64,000 nucleotides of DNA from Pyrinomonadaceae bacterium (GTDB lineage: Bacteria; Acidobacteriota; Blastocatellia; Pyrinomonadales; Pyrinomonadaceae): assembly GCA_030841085.1 (NCBI GenBank), contig JAVEDP010000031.1:1-64000 (forward strand). Reading direction: 5' to 3'. Below the pieces are notes generated by a model. It was not told where the DNA came from. It made no database searches and saw only the letters and a program-made list of their open reading frames with translations. Made by a program: the position numbers and the translations under genes. The stretch's first letter is position 1; the number at the start of each line of letters is the position of its first letter. Below, piece by piece: positions 42,030-51,782 of this stretch.

Positions 42030-44276
42030 GTGACGTCCCTTCAATCCACTGCCCGGGACATTTCTGTCGTCATCGTAGCGAGTGGTGAAGGTCGCTTCGC
42101 GCATCGATCGTTGAGAAGTGTGCAAAGAGCTGCCGCCTATGCCAAAGCTAGAAATATTAGCGTCGAGGTCCTGGTAGTTCTTGATTCCCCATCGCAAGAG
42201 TCACTAAGTTATTTCGAAAGAAACGAGCACAACTGCGACGAGGTGGTGAGTGTTGATTTTGATGACACTGGCCGCGCTCGCAATCGCGGCGTGCAGTTAT
42301 CCTCCGGACGGTACCTGGCCTTCCTGGATGCTCCTCACCTATTTTGCGAAAACTGGCTTGCCGCGGCTTTTCAGTTGGCGGAAGCTGATGCCAAAAGTGT
42401 TTTAGTGCTGCATCCTGAGCTCAGTCTTTACTTTGGCCCACAACTCATCCTGGAGTCATCAATTAACTCAGACGCAGACGGCTACTCGCCGCTCGAATTG
42501 ATCGAGTTCAATCCGTGGACGCCTTTGAGCTTCGCTTCGGGTATTCTTTTTGAAAGCAATCCCTTTCCGGCCCGAACTGTCCAAGCACCCGGGCAAGCGG
42601 ATTGGTATTGGAATTGTGAAGTCCTGGCCAATGGAGCCACACATCGAATTGTACCTGGGACAGTTCACTTTCTCAGGATTAGTGCCGGTCCAAATCACCC
42701 GCCCTCTGAGGATCTAACGTTCGGACCCAGCAGACTTTTCGATCTCGGCACTGCGGGAGCTCTCATCAAAGAATCGCAGCAATCATTTCCTGAAAGCGAC
42801 GTAAGGGGGGATCGATTAGACGGAGTTCGAAAATATGCTGCGACACAAAATGGCGACAGCGCCCAACGAGGCTCCCGCCTGTTGTCCCCTCTGTTGCAGC
42901 GAGGGAGGAAGATGGCGATCAGAGTTACCGAGCCATACCCCAATTTATTGAACCTCTGTATCGACGTCGCGAGCGCCACCAGAACGTATCTTGCATCGCG
43001 ACAGCATCAGCTCCCGGGCAATTGGTTTATCGATGAGTGGCGCCGAATGCATGAGGTCGATCCGGACCTTTACCCGACGGAAACCGCCTTGAGGAATCTT
43101 CAGCAACGTCCAGTCCCCAGGTCACGGCTTGCTAATCTCTATTCTGAACTCTACCAGGCGATCGGTTCTTCTCCCACTCACATTTATTTACTTCCCTGGC
43201 TTAACAAAGGCGGAGCAGAACTGGAAGCTATTCAATACATGACGGCGGCCAATGCGGAAGGGCTCCTGCACAAGATTGTTTGTATTACGACCGAGAACAA
43301 GGAATCTGAATGGCTTGAAAAAATTCCCAAAGAAATCAGGGTCGTGGATTTTGGAAATCGTCTCACGGGCCTGTCCCAGCGAGAGAAAGTGGTGCTTTTG
43401 ACCAGACTTTTGCTTCAGAAGAGAGCGCGAGTGATTCATAACTTCAACTCGGCGGTGGGTTACGAGGTGTTTGCGAACAACGGAGCTACCCTGGCCCTTC
43501 ATGCCAAACTCTTTGCTACAGTGTTCGGCTTTGAGTTTCTATCGGATGGCAGACTGGGAGGATACAGTGTTACGCACCTACCCGTATGCATAGACTCTCT
43601 TTCACGCGTTTTTACGGATAGTCGGTATTTTGTCGAGCGGTTGGTGCGGATGTTTGGCTTTGATGAGACTCAATTTTCTGTCGTCTATGTTCCCGCGCCG
43701 ACGATTGCCAGGCGCCAACCCGTCGCCGGTAATGGTGTGCTGAACGTGTTATGGGCCAGCAGGATGGACGTCGAAAAGCGGGTTGATGTGCTCCTGAAGA
43801 TAGCAGCGGCGCTGACGCAGGCTCCGATTCACTTTCATGTTTACGGCGAGCCGGTTTTGCATCCTGTCGATTCTGAGGTGCTTACCAAATTACGGGCACT
43901 CCCCAACCTTACTCTTCATGGGCCATATCAGGGATTCGAATCGATCCCTACAAGTAGATTTGACGTTTTCCTTTACACGTCCGAACGAGATGGTCTGCCG
44001 AACGTATTACTTGAGGCAACCGCCGCCGGACTTCCAGTCATCGCCCCCGATGTTGGTGGTATCCGTGAACTCATTAACGAGGACACTGGATTTCTGGTTA
44101 GCGGATCCGAAGGCGTAGGCGAATACGCAGAATACCTGAAAGCTCTGGTTAATGATTATGGCATCGCAGCTCCGAAATTGGAGTCGGCAAGAGCTTTGAT
44201 TGAGGCAAGACACTCCTGGCCGTCATTTGTTGAGCAGTTGAGGCAGGTACCCGATTACTTTATGGATCAGCCTTGA
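42030..44276 (+). CDS. Two-domain fusion: degenerate GT2 plus GT4 glycosyltransferase
   Basis: 748 residues, GTG start. Residues 1-230 resemble a GT2 domain: ISVVIVASGEGRFAHRSL, GRARNRGVQLSSGRYLAFLDAPH. The usual DxD (DADD) is here DAPH, so the metal site looks lost. Residues about 380-740 are a full GT4 enzyme: IYLLPWLNKGGAELEAIQYM, VLWASRMDVEKRVDVLLKI, and TSERDGLPNVLLEATAAGLPV with E-x7-E. The protein probably has one working active site, with the first domain acting as a binding or positioning module. Both halves are continuous, with no frame break at the junction. Confidence 0.82.
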   Translation: MTSLQSTARDISVVIVASGEGRFAHRSLRSVQRAAAYAKARNISVEVLVVLDSPSQESLSYFERNEHNCDEVVSVDFDDTGRARNRGVQLSSGRYLAFLDAPHLFCENWLAAAFQLAEADAKSVLVLHPELSLYFGPQLILESSINSDADGYSPLELIEFNPWTPLSFASGILFESNPFPARTVQAPGQADWYWNCEVLANGATHRIVPGTVHFLRISAGPNHPPSEDLTFGPSRLFDLGTAGALIKESQQSFPESDVRGDRLDGVRKYAATQNGDSAQRGSRLLSPLLQRGRKMAIRVTEPYPNLLNLCIDVASATRTYLASRQHQLPGNWFIDEWRRMHEVDPDLYPTETALRNLQQRPVPRSRLANLYSELYQAIGSSPTHIYLLPWLNKGGAELEAIQYMTAANAEGLLHKIVCITTENKESEWLEKIPKEIRVVDFGNRLTGLSQREKVVLLTRLLLQKRARVIHNFNSAVGYEVFANNGATLALHAKLFATVFGFEFLSDGRLGGYSVTHLPVCIDSLSRVFTDSRYFVERLVRMFGFDETQFSVVYVPAPTIARRQPVAGNGVLNVLWASRMDVEKRVDVLLKIAAALTQAPIHFHVYGEPVLHPVDSEVLTKLRALPNLTLHGPYQGFESIPTSRFDVFLYTSERDGLPNVLLEATAAGLPVIAPDVGGIRELINEDTGFLVSGSEGVGEYAEYLKALVNDYGIAAPKLESARALIEARHSWPSFVEQLRQVPDYFMDQP

Positions 44277-44340
44277 GCAAAAAAGTTAATTCGGATAGCT
44301 GTCATGGAAAAATCTGCACGGCTTCAGTATTAACTGAGTC

Positions 44341-45435
44341 ATGAATCAGGATGAAGTACAAACGGAATATGAATTGGTGTTGAAACCCACCAGCGTCTCA
44401 AGCCAATTGGTAAATCACACAGGCCCGTCGCCACTTGTAACGGTCATAGTGCCCGCCTACAACTACGGGCGGTTTATTCCGGAGACGCTCCGTAGCGTGC
44501 AGGCGCAGAGTTATCAATTTTGGGAATGCATCGTTGTCGATGACGGCTCCACCGACGAGACCGGCAATACCGTAAGAAGCTTTTCAAAGGAAGATCCGCG
44601 AATCAAATACATCAGACAGGATAATCAGGGATTGGCTGCGGCTCGCAACACCGGCATTAGGAAAGCTTCGGGAGAGTATTTTCAATTCCTGGATGCCGAC
44701 GATTTACTGGAACCGCATAAATTCGAACGACAGGTTAGATTTCTCGAACAGCATTCGCACGTCGACATTGTGTTTGGAGACGCACGTTACTTCCACAGTG
44801 AACATCCCGAGGAACGACTTTTCTCGCCTGAGGCGGCGAATGAGCCGTGGGTTGCCACGTTTTCGGCGAAGGGGCAAGACGTGTTGTTGTCACTCGTCAG
44901 GAATAACATCATGGTGGTCAGTTCACCAGTGCTGCGACGATCAGTAATTGATGATGTTGGATTGTTCGAAAACAGCACTAAAGGGATCGAGGATTGGCAC
45001 TATTGGCTGCGCTGCGCCGCCGAAGGGAAACATTTTCACTACGACGCGTCCGAGGGAACGCAGACCCTGGTTCGAGTTCACGGCAATAGTATGAGCACCG
45101 ACGCAAGAATGATGTTGCGGTCGACGTTGCTGCTGCACCAGAAGGTTGCGGAGATGATCAACGATCCTGCGGTACTGCAAGTCAACACAGAGCGAATGAT
45201 TGAACGCGAAGGTCTGCTCGGAGTTGAAGAGATAGCCGCTGGAGAATTACTTGCCGGTATGCGACAACTCTGTAAAGCAGCCGTCATGGACCGTAGCACG
45301 CGCCACCGGGCCAAATGGATTTTTTGTGCGGTTGCGGCACCGTTTGTCAGTACACAGCAACTCAGAAAGTTGGTATCGACCCCGGTCTTACAGTTGGCGG
45401 GAGGAGCCTCACGCCGCTGGGCTAGGCGGAACTGA
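44341..45435 (+). CDS. GT2-family glycosyltransferase
   Basis: 364 residues. VTVIVPAYNYGRFIPETLRS, CIVVDDGSTDETGNTV and QGLAAARNTGIRKASGEYFQFLDADD carry the nucleotide-sugar and metal-binding residues, with an intact DxD. The C-terminal part is helical, with a late basic stretch, and could associate with the membrane. An inverting enzyme adding one sugar. The gap to the next gene is 24 bases. Confidence 0.88.
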   Translation: MNQDEVQTEYELVLKPTSVSSQLVNHTGPSPLVTVIVPAYNYGRFIPETLRSVQAQSYQFWECIVVDDGSTDETGNTVRSFSKEDPRIKYIRQDNQGLAAARNTGIRKASGEYFQFLDADDLLEPHKFERQVRFLEQHSHVDIVFGDARYFHSEHPEERLFSPEAANEPWVATFSAKGQDVLLSLVRNNIMVVSSPVLRRSVIDDVGLFENSTKGIEDWHYWLRCAAEGKHFHYDASEGTQTLVRVHGNSMSTDARMMLRSTLLLHQKVAEMINDPAVLQVNTERMIEREGLLGVEEIAAGELLAGMRQLCKAAVMDRSTRHRAKWIFCAVAAPFVSTQQLRKLVSTPVLQLAGGASRRWARRN

Positions 45436-45459
45436 AGACAACTGTCTTAGGAGACTTGA

Positions 45460-46710
45460 ATGCACGCTGTCATCATAGACACAACCCTAACCACGCCGCC
45501 AACCGGCGGAGCGCAGACCTTTCTGGTCGAGCTTTGCGAGGCTCTGGTGAGCATGGATTTCCGGATGTCTGTGGTCACGCAACCGGGACCGGAACGCACC
45601 ATTTTCGACTCGCTTAAGAGGGTCGGCGCAACGGTTCTGGACGACATCTGGCGACGTGCGGAGCTGCCCGAAGAACGCGGAACAAAATTGGCGGCTTGGG
45701 TAAATTCAGTGAAGCCCGACGTCTACGTTGTTTCGATTTCGCCCGATGTCGGTTGGCTCGCGCTGCCGTTACTAGATTCTTCCATCCCAACGATCTCAAT
45801 AGCCCATAACGACGTTGGCGCATTCTACACGCCAGTCGCGCACTACGCTCCGCTGATCGACTGCGCCGTCGGCGTGAGTCATGAAACAACGCGACGACTG
45901 CGCGAGGAAACGGGGGTGCCGCCGGAGCGCGTGCGGCATATTCCTTACGGCATTAACGCCCTCGCACCTGCCGATGCCGAACGCCGAATCAATGCTACTC
46001 GCGAAACGGGTGCGCCGCTGCGCATCGGTTACGTCGGTCGCGTGGTCGAAGAGCAGAAGCGTGTGATGAACTTTATAGAGGTAATACGTGAACTCAAGGA
46101 TCGCGAAGTGCCGTTTGAGCTACACATTATTGGCGAGGGTAGTGAACGTCCGCGATTTGAACAGGAGCTTAAAGAAAAAGGGTTGGGTGAGTACGTCAAG
46201 TTCTGGGGGTGGCTCACGCCGCAACAAGTCAAGTTGCGACTGGCGCATCTGGACGTGTTGGCCTTGATGTCGGATTATGAGGGACTGCCCGTGGCGCTGC
46301 TCGAAGCGATGGGCCAGGCACTTGTGCCGGTCGTCACCCGAATCAACAGCGGTAGCTCTGAACTCATTCGGAACGGAGAAAATGGTTTGTTGTTTCCGGT
46401 GGGTGATTCTGCCGCGTGCACGGCGCATCTGGAGAAGTTGGCAGTCGATGATAACTTATTGCGCATCTTGCGGCGCGGGGCGTGGAACACAGCGCGCGAT
46501 TACTCAGTTGAGCGAATGGTTGAAAACTATGAACAATGTTTTCGTCAAGTGTCGGCCTCAGACTTACCAAGGGCCCATCGCGCCAGTGCGCCGCGGCCTT
46601 ACCCGTTGCTTCCGGCGTGTAAATCACGTTATCCATTTTGGCTGCGCAAAGTGAAAAGCCGGTTGGGTGCGTTTCGCTATCCCCCAATGCAAATTCCCGG
46701 GTCGTCTTAA
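45460..46710 (+). CDS. GT4-family glycosyltransferase
   Basis: 416 residues, GGAG ribosome site 8 bases before the ATG. IDTTLTTPPTGGAQTFLVEL opens the acceptor domain. VSHETTRRLREETGVPPERVRHIPYGI is the domain linker, RIGYVGRVVEEQKRVMNFIEVI starts the donor domain, and MSDYEGLPVALLEAMGQALVPV has the E-x7-E pair. Retaining glycosyltransferase of unknown specificity. The next gene begins 3 bases after its stop, so the pair is tightly linked. Confidence 0.88.
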   Translation: MHAVIIDTTLTTPPTGGAQTFLVELCEALVSMDFRMSVVTQPGPERTIFDSLKRVGATVLDDIWRRAELPEERGTKLAAWVNSVKPDVYVVSISPDVGWLALPLLDSSIPTISIAHNDVGAFYTPVAHYAPLIDCAVGVSHETTRRLREETGVPPERVRHIPYGINALAPADAERRINATRETGAPLRIGYVGRVVEEQKRVMNFIEVIRELKDREVPFELHIIGEGSERPRFEQELKEKGLGEYVKFWGWLTPQQVKLRLAHLDVLALMSDYEGLPVALLEAMGQALVPVVTRINSGSSELIRNGENGLLFPVGDSAACTAHLEKLAVDDNLLRILRRGAWNTARDYSVERMVENYEQCFRQVSASDLPRAHRASAPRPYPLLPACKSRYPFWLRKVKSRLGAFRYPPMQIPGSS

Positions 46711-46713
46711 CCG

Positions 46714-47637
46714 ATGAGCGTTTCATGCATTGCTTGTAATAGCCGTGAGACCTCGCTCATCGGAAAGCTGCCGGTGTTCACGCCTGACTTTCTGGGCCAG
46801 CCGTTGGATGAAAGTATTGATGCGGGTTCCTTGTACCGCTGCGGCAATTGTTCCCTGCTGTTTCGCTGGCCAATGCCTAGTCCGGAAACCTTGTTGGCCT
46901 ACTATGGAGGATTGGACAAAGATGAGTGGTGGCAACATGAACCTGGCAGAGAAGTATGGCGCTATGTAGAGAAAGAACTACGGCACCTACCCGCTCCGTC
47001 GGTTTTGGATGTCGGATGTTTTCGGGGAAATATGCTGAGAGAAATCGGTGCGAACCTATCGTGCTTTGGCGCAGAACCCTCGCCCGGTGCGCGACGTGAA
47101 GCGGAAGCCCACGGGATAACTGTCATTGGCGATAGCATTGAGTCATTGCGGGAGGAAGAGCGGCGATTCGGCGCCATTACACTCATTGATGTCGCCGAAC
47201 ATCTGCCACGACCGCTGGAATCTCTTCAAATTCTTTCCGGTCTAATCGCCCCCGGAGGCAAGCTGCTAATTTTCACCGGAACCACCGACGCCATTTCCTG
47301 GCGATTCGCCAGACAGGATTATTGGTACTGTGCGATGCCCGAACACGTTGCATTTTTCCGGCCCTCGTGGTTTCGTTGGGCGGCTGGGCAACTTGGTTTT
47401 CGTATTTCAAGCGTCAAACGTTTACCATACCAACCGGTCGCTTTTCGCCGACGCGCTAAAGAGACATTGCAGAATATTGCGTTTATCGGCTATCAGCGCG
47501 TTACCCGGTCCCCAAAGTTAGCTTACGTTCTGTTGAGACTGCCGATGATTAATCGAATTGCAAATTGGCAAAGCTGCTGGTGGACCTCCGCTCGCGATCA
47601 TATTCTTGTTACCATGACGAAGGATACTGTTAGCTAG
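46714..47637 (+). CDS. Class I SAM methyltransferase with N-terminal zinc ribbon
   Basis: 307 residues. The N-terminus has two Cys pairs, CIACNSR and YRCGNCSLLFRWPMP (residues 5-48), forming a zinc ribbon as in sugar C-methyltransferase-like proteins of O-antigen clusters. SAM motif I is VLDVGCFRGNMLREIG (about 94-109), and FGAITLIDVAEHLPRPLESL follows. Substrate unknown; a nucleotide sugar or lipid-linked glycan is likely from context. Confidence 0.82.
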   Translation: MSVSCIACNSRETSLIGKLPVFTPDFLGQPLDESIDAGSLYRCGNCSLLFRWPMPSPETLLAYYGGLDKDEWWQHEPGREVWRYVEKELRHLPAPSVLDVGCFRGNMLREIGANLSCFGAEPSPGARREAEAHGITVIGDSIESLREEERRFGAITLIDVAEHLPRPLESLQILSGLIAPGGKLLIFTGTTDAISWRFARQDYWYCAMPEHVAFFRPSWFRWAAGQLGFRISSVKRLPYQPVAFRRRAKETLQNIAFIGYQRVTRSPKLAYVLLRLPMINRIANWQSCWWTSARDHILVTMTKDTVS

Positions 47638-47660
47638 GCGATCATATTGGAACTTCACTT

Positions 47661-48659
47661 ATGAAGAGAGCATTAATAACCGGCATCACCGGACAGGACG
47701 GCAGTTATCTGGCCGAACATCTGCTAGATCTGGGTTACGAAGTTCATGGGCTGGTGCGCCGCGTAGCGCTGGAAGATCCGGCGCGCCGCTTTACGCGCAT
47801 CGAGCACATCCTCGACCGTCTGACGCTGCATCCGGCAAGCCTGGAAAGTTATCCTTCGATCTTTCACATCTTCAGTAAGAATAAATTTGACGAGTGTTAT
47901 CACCTCGCCGCGCAAAGTTTTGTCGCGGAATCGTTCGCTGACGGGTTTTCTACGATGAACACGAACATCAACGGCACGCATTACGTGCTGGCGGCGTTGC
48001 GTGAGTTGAGCCCGGACTGCCGTTTCTATTTCGCCGGCTCATCAGAGATGTTTGGCAAAGTGCACGAGGTGCCACAGAACGAAAACACATCTTTTCATCC
48101 GCGCTCGCCCTATGGCATCAGCAAGGTTGCCGGCTTTGATCTCACGCGGAATTATCGCGAAGCCTATGGCATGTACTGCGCCAGTGGAATTCTATTCAAT
48201 CATGAGTCGCCGCGGCGCGGTTATGAATTTGTAACACGAAAAATCACCTCCACGGTGGCGCGCATCAAGACCGGGCTGGCAACTGAACTCTATCTTGGCA
48301 ACCTCGATGCAAAGAGGGATTGGGGGCACGCCGCCGACTACGTGCGCGCTATTTATCTAATGTTGCAACAACCTGAGCCTGACGATTACGTTGTGGCGAG
48401 CGGTGAAACCCACTCGGTGCGCGAGTTTTGCGAACTGGCATTTGCGGAGGTCGGGCTTAATTACCTGGACTATGTGAAGATCGATCCGAAGCTGCAACGT
48501 CCTTCCGAAGTCGAACTATTAATCGGCAATGCCACGAAAGCGAAAAGTAAGCTGGGCTGGAACCCGACGCGGACGTTTCTGGATCTGATTAAGGAGATGG
48601 TTCAATCCGACCTGGAAGCCGCGATGCAAGAATCGGGGCGTCAGGCTTCCTACCAGTAG
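47661..48659 (+). CDS. GDP-mannose 4,6-dehydratase-like SDR (divergent paralogue)
   Basis: 332 residues. [31 protein letters not shown] is the Gmd cofactor motif. [22 protein letters not shown] and YGISKVAGFDLTRNYRE give the Ser-Glu and YxxxK catalytic residues, and [17 protein letters not shown] is typical. Compared with the Gmd at 51783 it lacks the RIDHL and HYGD..DSTNL blocks, having FTRIEHI and LHPASLESYPSIF instead. It may act on another GDP-hexose or on the same one with a different outcome. The pair in one cluster suggests two GDP-sugar branches. Confidence 0.8.
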   Translation: MKRALITGITGQDGSYLAEHLLDLGYEVHGLVRRVALEDPARRFTRIEHILDRLTLHPASLESYPSIFHIFSKNKFDECYHLAAQSFVAESFADGFSTMNTNINGTHYVLAALRELSPDCRFYFAGSSEMFGKVHEVPQNENTSFHPRSPYGISKVAGFDLTRNYREAYGMYCASGILFNHESPRRGYEFVTRKITSTVARIKTGLATELYLGNLDAKRDWGHAADYVRAIYLMLQQPEPDDYVVASGETHSVREFCELAFAEVGLNYLDYVKIDPKLQRPSEVELLIGNATKAKSKLGWNPTRTFLDLIKEMVQSDLEAAMQESGRQASYQ

Positions 48660-48691
48660 CAGCTAACTCGATCGATTCGCTGTTGAGTGGC

Positions 48692-49771
48692 TTATCCGAT
48701 TTGCGCGTGTGCTCGTTCCCGCGTTGCCTCGACAATCTCTTCCATAATTCTTTTCATGTCGTAGCGGTAGGACCACTCGGGATAATCCTGCTTGAACCTG
48801 CCGACGTCGCTGATCCACCAAATGTGATCCCCGGAACGTGCCTCTTCCGAAAGCGTATAATTCAGTTCCCTGCCACACAAATCCTCAGCTAAGCGGATCG
48901 CTTCGATCATCGAGCAATTACTGTGTCGTGAACCACCGATGTTGTAGACGGCTCCATCTTCCCTGGGATTCTGAAAGAAATGCCAGAAGGCGTTTACAAG
49001 ATCATAAGAGCTTATGTTGTCGCGCACCTGCTTACCTTTGTAACCATAGATCGTATATTTCTTGCCGGTGACAACGCACTTGACAAGATACGCAAGGAAC
49101 CCGTGAAGTTCGGCCCCGGAGTGCGCTGGCCCAGTCAAACAGCCGCCGCGAAACGTTCCCGTTTTCATTCCAAAATAGCGTCCGTACTCCTGAGTCAATA
49201 GATCGGCAGCAACCTTGCTGGCGCCAAAGAGACTGTGCTTCGATTGATCAATGCTCATCGTCTCGTCGATACCGTCTTTCGCAAACGGATGCGATGGTTC
49301 AACTTCCCAACGATTCTCCAATTCAATCAGGGGCAGGTTGTTCGGGGTGTCTCCATATACTTTGTTCGTTGAGGTGAAAATGAACGTAGCGTCCGGACAC
49401 GATTGCCGCGTTGCTTCCAGCATAACCAGCGTGCCAACCCCGTTGATTGTAAAGTCTGTAAGTGGCTCTCGCGCTGCCCAATCATGACTAGGTTGCGCCG
49501 CCGTATGGACCACCAGTCCGATGTTTCCACCGAATTCTCTGAATATCCTGGCGACACCTTCCTGATCGCGAACATCGAGGGAGTAATGCCTAAAATTCTT
49601 AAGTGTCTTTTGCAGATGCTCCGTGTTCCAGCTGGTTGAAGCCTCTTCGCCGAAAAAATAACTGCGCATGTTGTTATCAATGCCTACTACTTCCATCCCT
49701 TTTTCATGAAGCAGCTTGGCCGTCTCGCTCCCGATCAAGCCGGACGACCCGGTGACTATCGCAACTGACAT
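48692..49771 (-). CDS. CDP-paratose 2-epimerase-like NAD-dependent SDR
   Basis: 359 residues, the only minus-strand gene within the plus-strand cluster; ribosome site GGGGAG 10 bases before the [22 protein letters not shown] and [17 protein letters not shown] are hallmarks of the RfbE (CDP-tyvelose/paratose 2-epimerase) group. [27 protein letters not shown] and [11 protein letters not shown] (K of YxxxK; the Tyr position here is Phe in LFGASK) follow. Phe in place of the catalytic Tyr occurs in some RfbE members. No CDP-sugar partners are visible, so the substrate may differ. Converges on the gene at 47661. Confidence 0.8.
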   Translation of the reverse strand: MSVAIVTGSSGLIGSETAKLLHEKGMEVVGIDNNMRSYFFGEEASTSWNTEHLQKTLKNFRHYSLDVRDQEGVARIFREFGGNIGLVVHTAAQPSHDWAAREPLTDFTINGVGTLVMLEATRQSCPDATFIFTSTNKVYGDTPNNLPLIELENRWEVEPSHPFAKDGIDETMSIDQSKHSLFGASKVAADLLTQEYGRYFGMKTGTFRGGCLTGPAHSGAELHGFLAYLVKCVVTGKKYTIYGYKGKQVRDNISSYDLVNAFWHFFQNPREDGAVYNIGGSRHSNCSMIEAIRLAEDLCGRELNYTLSEEARSGDHIWWISDVGRFKQDYPEWSYRYDMKRIMEEIVEATRERAHAQIG

Positions 49772-50127
49772 CTAAACTTTCTCCCCTAAAATGAGTTCGT
49801 GTGAAAGAGAGAATAACACGCCGCCGCGGGGACTGTAATCGAGCGCACCGTAGTGGATTCGGTGGGATTCGAGGAGCTTTGACCTGGCGCATCGCGCGAC
49901 AAACTAAAGAAAACTCTGAAGTAAGTAATGTGGCCAGGCGTTCCCGAAAGTTTATCGAACATTTGCAGCAAGATTTACCAACTAGCAAGAGCCTGGTGTT
50001 GTTGGGCAACCTTCAGGCCGTATGCTATATTGCCACACTAAATCGCACCCAGAGCAAACCCGAATCGTGAAGAATAACCAGCGGAAACTCTCAACACCCA
50101 CCGCCAATTAAAGCCTTGAACTTCTGA
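49772..50127 (+). promoter_or_regulatory. Divergent gap with a candidate extended -10 promoter
   Basis: A 356-base gap between the epimerase (minus) and a GT2 gene (plus), without a believable gene. TGCTATATT at 50023-50031 fits an extended -10 element for the plus strand, about 97 bases before the ATG at 50128. The possible -35 (TTGGGC) is weak. The minus-strand promoter is not evident. Confidence 0.3.
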
Positions 50128-51099
50128 ATGCAGAAATTGATGAGTAGTCTGGACCATACCGTGACGCGAGCTGAACTGCCCTTAGTCTCGATTGTGACGC
50201 CAACGTTCAACCAGTGTCACTTCCTGCGCGACACCATCGACAGCGTGCTGGGACAGAACTATGCACGCGTCGAGTACCTTGTGCTTGATGACGGCTCGAC
50301 CGACGCCACGCCGCAGATTCTTGCCGAGTATGCGGGGCGCATCGAATGGGAGAGTCAGCCCAACATGGGTCAGACGCCGACTATCAACAAAGGTTGGCAA
50401 CGCTGCCGAGGAGAGATTGTGACCTGGTTGAATTCCGACGACACATTGCTGCCCGGCGCGCTGGAAAAAGTCGTCGCCTATTTCGGTCAGCATCCGGAAG
50501 TCGACATCGTATTTGGCGACACGCTTTTCACCGAGGAAAATGGAACTCCGATTGAGAAGAGCAAGAGCCGCGGCATATTTGATTACGAGAAGTTCGTCGT
50601 CGAGTGTGAAAACCCCATTGCGCAACCCTCCGCGTTCATTCGCCGCCGCGTAGTGGACGAGGTGGGCCTGCTGGATCCGCATTACTACTACTTCATGGAT
50701 TGGGACTTCTGGCTGAGAGCGGGGATGAAACATACCATCGCATATTTTCGCGAAACCCTTTCAACTTACCGGTTGCATTCCGAGTCGAAAACAATTGCGC
50801 AAGCGGCAAAAGCGGCGCCGGAATTGGAATACATGTATCGCAAATTCTTCCAGCGCGACGACGTGCCTGCGGAAATTCGCCGGTTAGAACGGCGCGCCAT
50901 GGTAAATATGTTTTTTACGAGCGGTGGCTATTACTTGAGCGGCAACGATCGCAAGGGGGCAGCGCGGATGGCGTTCCGAGCGCTTCGTCTTTATCCGAGG
51001 GCGATCGTTGAACGAACGATGGTCCATAAACTCGCGTATTGCCTGGTGGGTGGAAGTCCGCTGTACGAGCGTGGCCGCAAGATTTATCAGAAGGCGTGA
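50128..51099 (+). CDS. GT2-family glycosyltransferase
   Basis: 323 residues; ATG 50140 (MSSLDHT) is an alternative start. SIVTPTFNQCHFLRDTIDSVL, YLVLDDGSTDATPQIL and GQTPTINKGWQRCRGEIVTWLNSDD (intact DxD as SDD) define the GT-A domain. HYYYFMDWDFWLRAGM near 195-210 is the acceptor-side motif of this subgroup. It lies directly upstream of rmlC and may be the transferase using dTDP-rhamnose, although that rests on adjacency only. Confidence 0.88.
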   Translation: MQKLMSSLDHTVTRAELPLVSIVTPTFNQCHFLRDTIDSVLGQNYARVEYLVLDDGSTDATPQILAEYAGRIEWESQPNMGQTPTINKGWQRCRGEIVTWLNSDDTLLPGALEKVVAYFGQHPEVDIVFGDTLFTEENGTPIEKSKSRGIFDYEKFVVECENPIAQPSAFIRRRVVDEVGLLDPHYYYFMDWDFWLRAGMKHTIAYFRETLSTYRLHSESKTIAQAAKAAPELEYMYRKFFQRDDVPAEIRRLERRAMVNMFFTSGGYYLSGNDRKGAARMAFRALRLYPRAIVERTMVHKLAYCLVGGSPLYERGRKIYQKA

Positions 51100-51176
51100 C
51101 ACCCGTGAGCACCACAATTCACGGAGACGACAAGCGACAAAAAACTGTACGCCCTGGGGGTTGTGAATCTACCGAA

Positions 51177-51707
51177 ATGATCTTTACTGAGAGTAAGTTG
51201 AAAGGTGTCTACATCATCGAGCTCGAGCGTTTCGAGGATGAACGAGGTTTCTTCGCGCCATCTTTTTCGCAGCGTGAGTTTGAGGCGCGCGGTCTGGTCG
51301 GCGGGTTCGTGGAAAACAACGTCTCTTACAATCGACGGCGCGGAACACTGCGCGGCTTGCACTATCAGGCTGCGCCTTATGGACAGACGAAACTCGTGCG
51401 CTGCACGCGCGGCTCAATCTTCGACGTCGCCGTGGATCTGCGTCCCACTTCAGCCACTTTCAAACAGTGGGTCGGGGTGCGGCTTACACAAGAGAACCGT
51501 CTCATGCTTTACCTTCCCGGTGTCGTGGCCCATGGGTTTCAAGCACTAGAAGATGATACGGAGGTGTTTTATCAAGTTTCAGAAGTTTACACGCCCGAAG
51601 CCAGTAGGGGATATCCCTGGAACGACCCGGCATTCGACATCAACTGGCCTTTGCCTGATGAGCGCATACTCAACAAACGCGACGAGGGCTACCCTCGCTT
51701 CAAATAG
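51177..51707 (+). CDS. rmlC: dTDP-4-dehydrorhamnose 3,5-epimerase
   Basis: I start at ATG 51177 (176 residues); the longer frame from 51039 overlaps the GT2 gene and adds sequence the family lacks. LKGVYIIELERFEDERGFFAP, VENNVSYNRRRGTLRGLHYQ (catalytic His), FDVAVDLRPTSATFKQWVG and MLYLPGVVAHGFQAL are all RmlC blocks of the cupin fold. The ATG has no strong ribosome site. It completes dTDP-L-rhamnose synthesis together with rmlA, rmlB and rmlD, which are 22-41 kb away on the other strand. Confidence 0.93.
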   Translation: MIFTESKLKGVYIIELERFEDERGFFAPSFSQREFEARGLVGGFVENNVSYNRRRGTLRGLHYQAAPYGQTKLVRCTRGSIFDVAVDLRPTSATFKQWVGVRLTQENRLMLYLPGVVAHGFQALEDDTEVFYQVSEVYTPEASRGYPWNDPAFDINWPLPDERILNKRDEGYPRFK

Positions 51708-51782
51708 TGAAGCGTTTTGTTATAGTTGAGATTGTCCTTTGAACTTACTGCAAGCGCGAACGACACATAAACATCACTGAAG

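Noticed and set aside
49801-50070. 89-codon plus-strand frame in the divergent gap
   Set aside because: No ribosome site, biased toward Arg/Ser, no family resemblance; the region is better explained as promoter DNA.
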